NCBI GenBank assembly: GCA_914767715.1
Contig: OU612072.1
Span: forward strand, 24,366,001 to 24,430,000
DNA length: 64,000 nucleotides
Direction: 5' to 3'
Origin: Membranipora membranacea
Lineage: Eukaryota; Bryozoa; Gymnolaemata; Cheilostomatida; Membraniporidae
Notes under the pieces: model-generated
The model's input: only the letters and a program-made list of their open reading frames with translations
The model's database searches: none
Told to the model about the DNA's origin: nothing
Position numbers and translations under genes: made by a program
Shown: positions 23,801 through 32,889 of the stretch, piece by piece
How positions within the stretch are numbered: position 1 is the stretch's first letter
How the letters are laid out: the number at the start of each line of letters is the position of its first letter

Positions 23801-25211
23801 CATGTTTAGCAGACAGTTGGAAATTTTAGCTTTTATGCATTGCAATTCCATTCTATCACAATGTCTAATAGACTTTTTCTCTGGAAATAATAGAAGACCA
23901 ATGACACATACCTCCAGGGATTAGTTGAACTAATATTTTAAGCACTGATGTCTAGACCACCAGGTAATGTAAAAGAAAACAATGGGATATGTGTAATCAA
24001 TATTATATTTATCTATAGGGTGGAGAAGGAATGCTTTGTTTCAGAGTTGTCCTTCCATTTTGTATGCATGCACAATTCCTACCTTACATTGCCATGGGAA
24101 GTGAGAGACTCAACCGCCGTAGAGTAATTATCTATCGTTAATGGTCCGATTAAGTTAAAGTTATTCAACTTTGATTTGCTGGTGTTAAAACATGTCAAAA
24201 ATCAATCTGGTGTTGGTTTGTGGTACCGATGCCTTGATATGCTGGCTACAAGGAACAATACACCCATATTTTGAAGCAAAGATACAAGATACAGGTAAGT
24301 ATCTCAGTCTCTGTGCTGAAATTTTTGCTACGGATTCAACATCTCGTGACATGACATTAAAGGAAGCTATGGGCTTAATTTTTTATAAATTTTCAACACT
24401 ATACAATGACAGAATTTGGAAGAATTTCTTTAAATGACTAACTATGGATTATGCTGAGACGCTTTAATTTACTATTCAAACATAATGATGGGTTTTTCAT
24501 TCATTTAAAGTCCGACTTAACATGCTGTGAGTCACACGTGTAAAGTATGGCATACAGTTAACACCTACCTTGCACTCTTTCTGCACCAGCTGGTATGAGA
24601 TAAGCCGGATTCCCTCCATTGCTGGATACCAAGGGCTCTTATCTTTCGGGGACAATGTCTGAAAAGATGACACAAAAATGTAGCTCACAGTAGGTGAGTT
24701 TTTGTCTGCAGATATCAATTGTCTGTTTGTTTTGTACTGTAAGCCCGTTCAATAGACACGGAACAAGGTCGTATGCTTGTTGTATTGACTGGTACAATAA
24801 ATCACGCTGTTATCAAAGAGAACCAAACGAAAACTCTGAATGTCAAACGACATGATATGACATGATAATTTACATTGATAAAAATTATCCTTTTTCTGGT
24901 CAGTGATATTGTTAGTCACTGTACTCAGTAATTTGGGTTAGTATTAGTTGAAAACCCAAAAACCTTTGAGATTAACTTTAACACGGGTAATTAAAGCGGC
25001 CAAACTATGACATGCCAAACTATGTGTTATTGTGTTCCATTGATTGATACAATTGATTGACCCTGAAAGTCAGAGTCTCTCATTTAAATTTGACAAGTAA
25101 TATTGATACCATCAAAGTCTTACCATCATGTAATGTTTGTAAATTGTCAGGCTCCTGGGCAATATCAAATGTGTTACAAAATTCACCCAAAGAATCAGCA
25201 TCAATTTCCAT
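14562..25211 (-). CDS. KDZ-superfamily transposase-like protein, 14 exons, intact
   Basis: Exons in gene order (minus strand): 25211-25124, 23508-23374, 22969-22877, 22305-22085, 21864-21689, 21262-21169, 20171-19983, 19609-19463, 19252-19135, 18497-18406, 16629-16515, 16207-16124, 15150-15064, 14830-14562. All borders are GT-AG and every junction keeps frame, giving about 635 codons with no stop. KDZ landmarks appear in the expected order: a Cys cluster (VCLDCGKQDL, RCGVFP), CPACG...HIDGN, KDETGL..CRH, HDMIC, MLSVMHAKSHHWNC, GVGCSTGETTE..ISYLSR, then LT/IT-HSSAFWN, and a coiled-coil C-terminus. KDZ proteins are RNase H-fold DDE-type transposases; the D of DETG, the D of HDMIC and an E of GETTE are the likely catalytic acids. 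The density of introns and the intact frame are odd for a mobile transposase and suggest a domesticated gene or an intron-rich KDZ lineage. Start uncertain: see the N-terminal exon. Confidence 0.85.
15064..15150 (-). CDS. KDZ-like gene, exon 13
   Basis: Acceptor ATTTTAG, donor AAAA|GTATGT. Codes a helical segment (KQTENLKEEMKKYAK) continuing the C-terminal coiled coil. Phases match on both sides. Confidence 0.7.
15270..15710 (+). repeat. Dispersed repeat, inverted relative to the 45.3-kb copy
   Basis: Shares GATAGAGCTTGGTTTATTTT, ACGATGACTGTTTAA, ATCTCAACGATG and the terminal GGGGCAACTCCATACA with the reverse complement of about 45,258-45,570. Near 15,372-15,450 it carries three diverged copies of a ~26-bp unit containing ACTATTTTGGAGC. 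Lies in an intron of the KDZ-like gene. The family is unknown. Confidence 0.7.
16124..16207 (-). CDS. KDZ-like gene, exon 12
   Basis: Acceptor TATTACAG, donor GCAG|GTAGGG. Codes KNEKCIEELASRCKRMEQKL, a helical Glu/Lys/Leu segment. In phase with neighbours. Confidence 0.7.
16515..16629 (-). CDS. KDZ-like gene, exon 11
   Basis: Acceptor AAATGCAG, donor CAAA|GTAAGT. Codes 38 residues (REQELKGLEELLKTTFKEIG...), a predicted helix following the KDZ core. Phase 0 in, 1 out. Confidence 0.75.
18406..18497 (-). CDS. KDZ-like gene, exon 10 (end of KDZ core)
   Basis: Codes RQEKITHSSAFWNVRKLMEL followed by PSHLSKCYLK. In KDZ proteins the GE..E segment is followed by R-x-x-x-L-T-x-H-x-x-x-W-N, which this matches closely. 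Donor AAAG|GTAATA. Confidence 0.82.
19135..19252 (-). CDS. KDZ-like gene, exon 9 (GE..E catalytic motif)
   Basis: Read in the phase set by the previous exon it gives VKWSQKVVGGVGCSTGETTE then LAISYLSRSGPVARNSHKA. This corresponds to the G-x-G-x-x-x-G-E-x-x-E signature, with a predicted catalytic Glu. A different frame is also open across this exon (66 codons from an upstream ATG), but only this one carries the family motif. Confidence 0.85.
19463..19609 (-). CDS. KDZ-like gene, exon 8 (D..C and H..C motifs)
   Basis: 49 codons, phase 0-0, acceptor TTTATTGTAG and donor CAG|GTACTT. Contains AKYIAHDMICRYWPRLEKL and PMLSVMHAKSHHWNCQ, matching the KDZ Y/H-D-x-x-C and H-A-x-x-H-x-x-x-C segments. 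Confidence 0.87.
19983..20171 (-). CDS. KDZ-like gene, exon 7 (DETG catalytic motif)
   Basis: 63 codons, phase 0-0. A Thr/Pro-rich linker and a His-rich stretch lead to KDETGLMVATCRHMFVLKAL, the diagnostic D-x-T-G-...-C-R-H block that holds the first catalytic Asp. Confidence 0.9.
21169..21262 (-). CDS. KDZ-like gene, exon 6
   Basis: Codes a linker (RGPLIMDQESVQAEVDSLRN) between the cysteine region and the catalytic core. Acceptor TTTTATAG, donor CCG|GTAACT. In phase with neighbours. Confidence 0.7.
21689..21864 (-). CDS. KDZ-like gene, exon 5 (CPACG / DGN motif)
   Basis: 58 codons including EVFSSVIREWKRLEYNIL, FDCPACGDSPHVIHIDGN and KLYRYKKAGG. The C-P-x-C followed by D-G-N-x-x-L-x-R is characteristic of KDZ (CxC) transposases. 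Donor GG|GTGCGT, acceptor CATTTTAG. Confidence 0.87.
22085..22305 (-). CDS. KDZ-like gene, exon 4 (cysteine cluster)
   Basis: 73 codons. LTGMVCLDCGKQDLPVD and IRCGVFPISLKKYVYLEF are followed by a helical region. This matches the KDZ pattern C-x-x-C...x-G-x-F-P...x-F-x-x-L-D. Acceptor CTTTTTACAG, donor CTG|GTGAGT. Confidence 0.83.
22520..22700 (+). repeat. tRNA-related SINE-like fragment
   Basis: A box-A-like start (GTGGCTCAGAAGGTTAGAGC) is followed by CGGTCCTCCAG and a GC-rich body. No box B as clear as in the other two modules. Lies in an intron of the KDZ-like gene on its opposite strand. Several overlapping open frames here are by-products of its composition. Confidence 0.4.
22877..22969 (-). 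CDS. KDZ-like gene, exon 3
   Basis: Codes GDRWEYRDMICDGCASSNIE and LYDQDAYIISQ, adding a C-x-x-C pair to the N-terminal cysteine region. Phase 1-1, consistent on both sides. Donor CAAG|GTAAAG. Confidence 0.75.
23374..23508 (-). CDS. KDZ-like gene, exon 2
   Basis: Codes a basic patch (NGSRKRRRPTFTE), a likely nuclear localisation signal, then AEWDDHRKDLPKLFEKGWKA. Acceptor TTCCTTTTTAG, donor TTAG|GTACGG, phase 1-1. Confidence 0.72.
   Translation of the reverse strand, partial: NLTVVEKDGGRLLQRAVRQSGMTIEKIYPNYLRKDGKPLSNVLT
24569..24658 (-). CDS. Candidate alternative exon of the KDZ-like gene
   Basis: Good splice borders (CATCTTTTCAG, AAG|GTAGGT) and 30 open codons containing PKDKSPWYPAMEGIRLISYQ. 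A P-W/F-P-containing segment is common near the N-terminus of KDZ proteins. Its phase is 0-0 while the exons either side are phase 1, so inclusion breaks the frame unless another exon or border is used. Confidence 0.35.
25124..25211 (-). CDS. KDZ-like gene, first coding exon (start uncertain)
   Basis: From the ATG at 25,211 it codes MEIDADSLGEFCNTFD and AQEPDNLQTLHD, then donor GATG|GTAAGA, in phase with the exon at 23,508. Just upstream, an ATG at 25,276 opens MDCEDPLDALLQECRTDRKT in another frame that overlaps this one. Either that is an upstream ORF, or a small indel has split the original N-terminus. Confidence 0.5.
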
Positions 25212-25329
25212 CCTCTTGTCTTCCTGTCAGTTCTACATTCTTGCAGAAGAGCATCTAATGGGTCTTCACAATCCATCCTTCCTACAAAACGGAAACAAAT
25301 ACAACCTGACAGACCATCATCATTAAACA

Positions 25330-26815
25330 GAGATGGAAAAGCATATTATGACAGATAGAGAACAATGAGATTTAATAGTGGAGGCAAAGAGTTGGATGGG
25401 ACAATGAGTGACTCCCACCACACTAGAGAATCCGAGTTGGCTGCATAGATACTGGATCATTGGGATAGTATTGCTGTCATATTTAGCCTGGATAAAAACA
25501 AAGAGTGTTATTCAATTGATTACCCCGTTAAAATAAAGTCCCAGAGTGATTTGAGTGAGATGGTTGCCTCCAGCTTATGGTAACAATTAAACAAACGACT
25601 GAATTTGGGAATTGTCACCCTCTTTAATATCACCTAATTACAAACCCAGAGGTAGCTATTTCATTATATGCCATCTCTTTTGCTTCCATGCCCTCCATTA
25701 GGCAAGCTAGATGAAAAGACAAGTAACTACACGACTCGGTGCAATTCAAGAGTTGAGGAATCGTTGTATATCTGATTTCCTAATACTAAGATGCCTACGC
25801 CGTTTGACTTGCCCTAACTCATTTGGGGTCTGTGAAGAGAAGAACACTGGAGAAGATATTTATTTTTTATCTCCTCACTATTACTATCTTTCTCTAGCCT
25901 GGAGAGGTGTAATCATTCTCAGATAGGCTGCATGAGGGTCCGTTTTAAAATTGTCCACTCACTCCCTGACAGTAGTAGGCCCTATGTAGAATCTGATCAA
26001 ACGGTTTGATTTTATTCGTCATAAATGATACGCTATTTAAGGGAAGAATGGTATAGCTGATTGAAAGACCCACTGTTTTCTATCTAATCCTAGGCTGTTC
26101 GTTTTCCCACAGAGGCAAATAGCAACTTATTCCCATGCTTGCAGAGAGATATGATTGCTTGTGGTCACAGTGAGTGACTGAAGGCACCCCTTTTGTCTTA
26201 GGCTCTTGATTACACAATGTGTGTTTGGGTTTTATTTTGAGGGCAACAGAGAACTAGTTGGTTAGCCTGGTTTAAATGTCTTTACTAAGTATAATAAGAT
26301 CATCAATGAGACTCTTTGGAAAGACAAAGACAGAGCACAATTTTGGATCTCATCTTTTTTGGTTTACCAAAGACAAAAATACTAAATTTGGGGTTAGCAT
26401 ACACAGGAATACATACAAAGGCCTACAAATAAGTATTTATATACATACAGGCAGGGTTAAGAAGGTCAATGAACAATGTTGTGAGAGTGACACTACTACG
26501 TCTACTGAGTGAGTGGAAGTGTTGTACAAATACAATAATGATAATAAATAAAGGCAAGGGTTTTTACTCCTTGATATAGCCTAGGCCTACTAACTAAGGA
26601 AGCAATCAACTCAATGACTGAATCAGTGAATGAGTTAGATAGTCAGTGATGACACTCCATTTCATGGGCCCATGTCAAAAGTGTTTACCATAATGAAGTT
26701 GTTATGAATATTTTCATTGTTTATTCACACACACTCCCTTCTCTCATGGAAAACAGAAGAGGAGAGTTCATAAGTAATGTAACAGAATGATTGTGGCAAT
26801 CATGTAAAGCCAAAC
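25330..26815. other. Intergenic, nothing recognised
   Basis: AT-rich sequence with scattered short open frames and no paired splice sites, repeats or RNA motifs that I can support. The KDZ-like gene's promoter would be expected in this region. Confidence 0.4.
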
Positions 26816-26820
26816 CTATT

Positions 26821-26979
26821 AAATCACAGACAGCAGGTCACTGACAGTTGATTTGATGAGTTGCAGCCTTGTGTGTGTGTGTGGTTTGTGTTTGTCACCA
26901 CAACAAACACAAACCACACACACACGACACAAGGCTGCAACTCATCAAATCAACTGTCAGTGACCTGCTGCCTGTGATT
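26821..26979. repeat. Near-perfect long hairpin (~75-bp arms)
   Basis: The left arm 26,821-26,895 and right arm 26,903-26,979 are reverse complements apart from a small bulge and about one mismatch, separated by a 7-base loop (CACCACA). The arms contain CAGGTCACTGACAGTTG, GAGTTGCAGCC and a GT-repeat. A transcript from either strand would fold into one long double-stranded stem. Confidence 0.92.
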
Positions 26980-26999
26980 AAATTTGATTACGTTTCTTA

Positions 27000-28690
27000 C
27001 TTACTACTGTAACTATCTATTATCATCATAGATAGAAGTAGGTAGCTACAGCTAAGGACTGGAGTAGGTTAACCTCCTTAGTTGTAGGGACACTTACTAA
27101 CCTCTTTGGCTCCAAGAGTGTTGGCTACAATACTGGTGATTTGTGATATCTTATAAGTAGCCTATATTCTTTACTTCTTTGTTTGCTGTACTCTGAAAAT
27201 TTGCGCACTTAAAATTTTGTAACCAGACCAGATACAGTATATATGGTGCATCCAGTTAACTCCCTGATATCACATGGCAATTTACTCCCTGATCCCACCA
27301 GAGAGACTTAAATCCCTGCTCACATAAGACGTTTAGGACAATAATTAGTCAAAAGGTTTGGAACAAAACTTGCTGTATTCATTTCCTAAGGGTCGAGGAT
27401 GTTAAGCCACACCTTTTGAATGAAAACAGTGCAGTGACTATACTGAACTAAAATGTGACTGGCACTATTATCACACAACATTTTCTGAAAGCTTTAAGTT
27501 GCATTCCCACTAGTAAAGAGGGTATAACTCCCAATTATCTAAACCTATCGGCCCTAAAGCAAACAAGGTAACCTATGAGGTAGAATGAAATTACAAATAG
27601 GGTAAACTGGACTGAAAGAAATAACTCAATTTGTAAACTTTAATTCCACCTCATGAGTAGAATTTTACGCAGTATGGGCTGGTGAGACCTTCCAAAACAA
27701 TAATTACAATTATAATGGTCATTTGGGCAGCATGTTTGACGTTATGCAAAAGGGACGAAAATATAAGCTATAAGCGATTGTCAATTTGTCATAGCAAAAT
27801 AGAACAATAGAACGATAGAGCCAAATAGAATGATAGAACACCAGCCATCCACATCACCATCACCTATATTCACTAGCAACAAATGACAGGCACCATCACA
27901 AAACCACAACCCCTCCTAAATCCAACACTGCTCTTTGCAGAAAAAGCCTTTTTAATAAATACACATAAATACCTCAATGCCTTCTTATTGCCTCTTTTAT
28001 TTTCTGCTGTTTTCACATGGTCTTATTAGCTTCATGCATTGATCGGTGGTTAATAAAGTTCATAAAAGTAATAGCAATATATAAGCTTAATTGTTGAAAG
28101 TCAGTGTGTATGACATTTAAAGGGTACTCTAATGGAAAATCTTAATTAATTTTGTTTCAAGCCTATGATCAGTTCTAAATCAATGATATAAACTTCACAT
28201 ATTTTCGCCATTTCACAAAAGCGAATCACTGTATGACGTGACATAAAAATGCACTTTAGACTAGTCGTTTATTAAACCAAACAATCTATCTATACAATGA
28301 ACTCAATCTCAAAGTATACATTCCACATATTTTGTGAATTTTTTGGAATTGTTTTACTCCTAGTATCAGCAATGACAAAGACAGCGTTTTCCCGCCTCAT
28401 TTCCTAGCTAAAGTGACACCACTTCATAAAAAAAAAAATTTTGCTCAGGTAATCATTATCATTAGCTCAGAAGCTTTCTAACAGTATAATTTTATGACAT
28501 GTTGTTATTCAAATCGGTTTTTGACATAACCTTATACAATTTCTATTAAAGGACTTTGAATTTATTGTTCATGATGATAACAAGTACATTATTTTCCTTG
28601 TCTGGTTGCTATTTCTTTGTTTTATGTTTTGTTTTTTTGGTCACTACTTACAAAAATTCTTAAAATTATTGACATTTATTGTATTTATAA
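27000..28690. other. Intergenic, nothing recognised
   Basis: AT-rich non-coding sequence with a few short local repeats (AATAGAAC/GATAGAAC near 27,800-27,840). No exon set found. Confidence 0.4.
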
Positions 28691-28699
28691 TAATCTGAT

Positions 28700-28876
28700 G
28701 ATTTGTGTCAATTGCGCTTCAGGACCTTCAAAGCTCTTTCAGAGTTTTTTCTCATGACAACGTTCGTCAAAGTGAACCCGATTTCTGCCCACAAAAGAAT
28801 TGTTGACGCTCACATGCTAAGCGAGGGCTTTACCACTTGAGCTACAACCCCGTCGGATACGCCCCTGATTCTGAAC
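28700..28876 (-). repeat. tRNA-like module joined to a hAT-like terminus
   Basis: On the minus strand the sequence starts CAGGGGCGTATCC, the same type of terminus as the hAT MITE at 9.5 kb. It continues into a tRNA-like box A (TAGCTCAAGTGGTAAAGC), an anticodon-arm-like region, and a degenerate box B (GGGTTCACTT). The opposite terminus and a target duplication were not found, so the lower limit is approximate. Confidence 0.5.
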
Positions 28877-28879
28877 AAC

Positions 28880-30015
28880 CTAACAGCACACTAGGAATGG
28901 CCTGCAATAATCACCTGTGAGTTACCAGGGGCTCGGGATGTGCTAATTTTGGGTTCTGAAAATTTATTGTAGCAGCCAGCACCATGTTAAGAGGGTGAGT
29001 AAGCGTAAGCCATCGATACCTTACACTATTTACAGTTTGCTTTAAGAAGAGGAACCTTTTCTCCTAAGAAAATGCAAGTGCTCATAAAGTTTGCCAGTTC
29101 CAACACGCTTGAAATAGCTAAATTTACTGCTAGCGAACATTTGCTCACCCTCTCAACTTTATATAAACTTCCTACTCAGCTTGGCAAAACTAAGTGCTAG
29201 CTAACATTTTATTAACCACCCCAAATAAGCAAATCAAACGTTAGCTTTTGAATACTCTTGTAACTGAGTTAGAGTTTTTGAATGGGGTACACTTTAATGA
29301 TAAGTCAATCATGTAACTGAATTTTTATTAAATTTTGTAATTGTATTGGTTTTTATCAAATTTGCCTGTATTGGGAGTTGCCCCCTCCTCAATATCACAT
29401 GCAACCCAGGTAATTTGTATCAAGCTTGATGACAGATGCCTGATCGCTGCCATGTTTTTTTTATATTCTTCTATGCTTTATTTGGCAGGGATGATTCCTC
29501 CGGAAAAGCTATGAGAGAGCAAGGAGTGACTTCTCTCTCCTCACAACATCCCGAGGATGGACCCGATCACTGCCTGAGTACCTCTTATCTGGCCACATAT
29601 CTAGATTGATTCAGACAAGTACCTGAGTAACTACTTGTCAACTCTCAGGTATGTTTTTGAAGTATTTGTAAGTATGTATGACATGAACAAAAGTTAGCAC
29701 GACAATATCAGGAATTAATTGTGACATTTGGTCTCTCACTATATCAAAGATTGAAACCGCAGATTGAAAATAGTAGCCCCGACCTTTTTTATCACTGACC
29801 TTTTCACCGATGTGTGGCTCATATCAATGTGTGACCGAGGTGAACGGGGACCGAATACCATATCTATAACACAATGACAGTTACATCTATTACAATCACT
29901 ATGAAAATATGAGCACACATTATGGAGGATGTTGTATGTCCTGCTAAAGTTCTTCCAACATGATGAACTACCTCATACTAATCCATAAGTATAATCTGCA
30001 TAACATCATGATATC
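28880..30015. other. Intergenic; one possible isolated exon
   Basis: Mostly non-coding. After an acceptor-like TTATTTGGCAG at about 29,490, a 40-codon frame (DDSSGKAMREQGVTSLSS...) runs to TGA near 29,609. With no partner exons I treat it as unproven. Confidence 0.3.
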
Positions 30016-30019
30016 CCCG

Positions 30020-32875
30020 CTGTACTACAGCCCTGGTCAAACAGTAAGGCATTCTCCCCTGTAGTACACCCCTGATAATATAGTAAGGCATCCTCCCCTG
30101 TAGTACACCCCTGATAATATAGTGAGGCATTCTCCCCTGTAGTACACCCCTGATAATATAGTGAGGCATTCTCCCCTGTAGTACATCCCTGATAATATAG
30201 TGAGGCATCCTCCCCTGTAGTACACCCCTGATAATATAGTGAGGCATTCTCCCCTGTAGTACACCCCTGATAATATAGTGAGGCATTCTCCCCTGTAGTA
30301 CACCCCTGATAATATAGTGAGGCATTCTCCCCTGTAGTACACCCCTGATAATATAGTAAGGCATTCTCCCCTGTAGTACACCCCTGATAATATAGTGAGG
30401 CATTCTCCCCTGTACTACACCCCTGATAATATAGTAAGGCATTCTCCCCTGTAGTACATCCCTGATAATATAGTGAGGCATTTCCCCTGTAGTACATCCC
30501 TGATAATATAGTGAGGCATTCTCCCCTGTAGTACACCCCTGATAATATAGTAAGGCATTCTCCCCTGTAGTACACCCCTGATAATATAGTAAGGCATTCT
30601 CCCCTGTAGTACACCCCTGATAATATAGTGAGGCATCCTCCCCTGTAGTACACCCCTGATAATATAGTGAGGCATTCTCCCCTGTAGTACACCCCTGATA
30701 ATATAGTGAGGCATTCTCCCCTGTAGTACACCCCTGATAATATAGTGAGGCATTCTCCCCTGTAGTACACCCCTGATAATATAGTGAGGCATTCTCCCCT
30801 GTAGTACACCCCTGATAATATAGTAAGGCATTCTCCCCTGTAGTACACCCCTGATAATATAGTGAGGCATTCTCCCCTGTAGTACACCCCTGATAATATA
30901 GTAAGGCATTCTCCCCTGTAGTACACCCCTGATAATATAGTAAGGCATCCTCCCCTGTAGTACACCCCTGATAATATAGTGAGGCATTCTCCCCTGTAGT
31001 ACACCCCTGATAATATAGTGAGGCATTCTCCCCTGTAGTACACCCCTGATAATATAGTGAGGCATTCTCCCCTGTAGTACACCCCTGATAATATAGTGAG
31101 GCATTCTCCCCTGTACTACACCCCTGATAATATAGTAAGGCATTCTCCCCTGTAGTACATCCCTGATAATATAGTGAGGCATTTCCCCTGTAGTACATCC
31201 CTGATAATATAGTGAGGCATTCTCCCCTGTAGTACATCCCTGATAATATAGTGAGGCATCCTCTCCTGTAGTACATCCCTGATAATATAGTGAGGCATTC
31301 TCCCCTGTAGTACACCCCTGATATTATAGTGAGGCATCCTCTCCTGTAGTACATCCCTGATAATATAGTGAGGCATTCTCCCCTGTAGTACACCCCTGAT
31401 AATATAGTGAGGCATTCTCCCCTGTAGTACATCCCTGATAATATAGTGAGGCATTCTCCCCTGTAGTACATCCCTGATAATATAGTGAGGCATTCTCCCC
31501 TGTAGTACATCCCTGATAATATAGTGAGGCATTCTCCCCTGTAGTACACCCCTGATAATATAGTAAGGCATTCTCCCCTGTAGTACATCCCTGATAATAT
31601 AGTGAGGCATTCTCCCCTGTAGTACACCCCTGATAATATAGTGAGGCATTCTCCCCTGTAGTACATCCCTGATAATATAGTGAGGCATTCTCCCCTGTAG
31701 TACATCCCTGATAATATAGTGAGGCATTCTCCCCTGTAGTACATCCCTGATAATATAGTGAGGCATCCTCCCCTGTAGTACATCCCTGATAATATAGTGA
31801 GGCATTCTCCCCTGTAGTACATCCCTGATAATATAGTGAGGCATTCTCCCCTGTAGTACACCCCTGATAATATAGTGAGGCATTCTCCCCTGTAGTACAC
31901 CCCTGATAAAATAGTAAGGCATTCTCCCCTGTAGTACATCGCTGATAATATAGTAAGGCATTCTCCCCTGTAGTACATCCCTGATAATATAGTGAGGCAT
32001 TCTCCCCTGTAGTACATCCCTGATAATATAGTGAGGCATTCTCCCCTGTAGTACATCCCTGATAATATAGTGAGGCATTCTCCCCTGTAGTACACCCCTG
32101 ATAATATAGTGAGGCATCCTCTCCTGTAGTACATCCCTGATAATATAGTAAGGCATTCTCCCCTGTAGTACATCCCTGATAATATAGTGAGGCATCCTCT
32201 CCTGTAGTACATCCCTGATAATATAGTGAGGCATTCTCCCCTGTAGTACACCCCTGATAATATAGTAAGGCATTCTCCCCTGTAGTACACCCCTGATAAT
32301 ATAGTGAGGCATTCTCCCCTGTAGTACACCCCTGATAATATAGTAAGGCATTCTTCCCTGTATTACACCCCTTGCAAAACAATAAAGCATCCTCCCCTGT
32401 ATTACACCCCCTGCAAAACAACAATGCATGCTCCCCTGTAGTACACCCCTTGTAAAACAATAAGGCATCTCCCCTGAAGTACACCCCATGTAAAACAATA
32501 AGGCATCCTCCCCTGTAGTACACCCCATGTAAAACAATAAAGCATCCTCTCCTGTAGTACACCCCATGTAAAACAATAAAGCATCCTCTCCTGTAGTACA
32601 CCCCATGTAAAACAATAAAGCATCCTCTCCTGTAGTACACCCCATGTAAAACAATAAAGCATCCTCTCCTGTAGTACACCCCATGTAAAGCAATAAAGCA
32701 TCCTCTCCTGTAGTACACCCCATGTAAAACAATAAAGCATCCTCTCCTGTAGTACACCCCTTGTAAAACAATAAAGCATCCTCTCCTGTAGTACACCCCA
32801 TGTAAAACAATAAGGGATCCTCTCCTGTAGTACACCCCTTGTAAAACAATAAAGCATCCTCCCCTGTAGTACAGC
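30020..32875 (-). repeat. 39-bp minisatellite array A, ~73 units
   Basis: Head-to-tail 39-bp units. The main type reads TGATAATATAGTGAGGCATT then CTCCCCTGTAGTACA; from about 32,360 a variant (ATGTAAAACAATAAAGCATC...) takes over. The minus strand has no stop in any of three frames, so open frames of up to 783 codons result, translating to 13-residue repeats such as YYRGECLTILSGV. One-base deletions near 30,481 and 31,181 (38-bp units) move the frame without closing it. This argues that the frames are not selected as protein. Confidence 0.95.
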
Positions 32876-32889
32876 TGCCCTTTGCGCGA

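Noticed and set aside
30020-32875. CRISPR-like array
   Set aside because: The units are contiguous 39-bp tandem copies with no unique spacers, and the context is eukaryotic.
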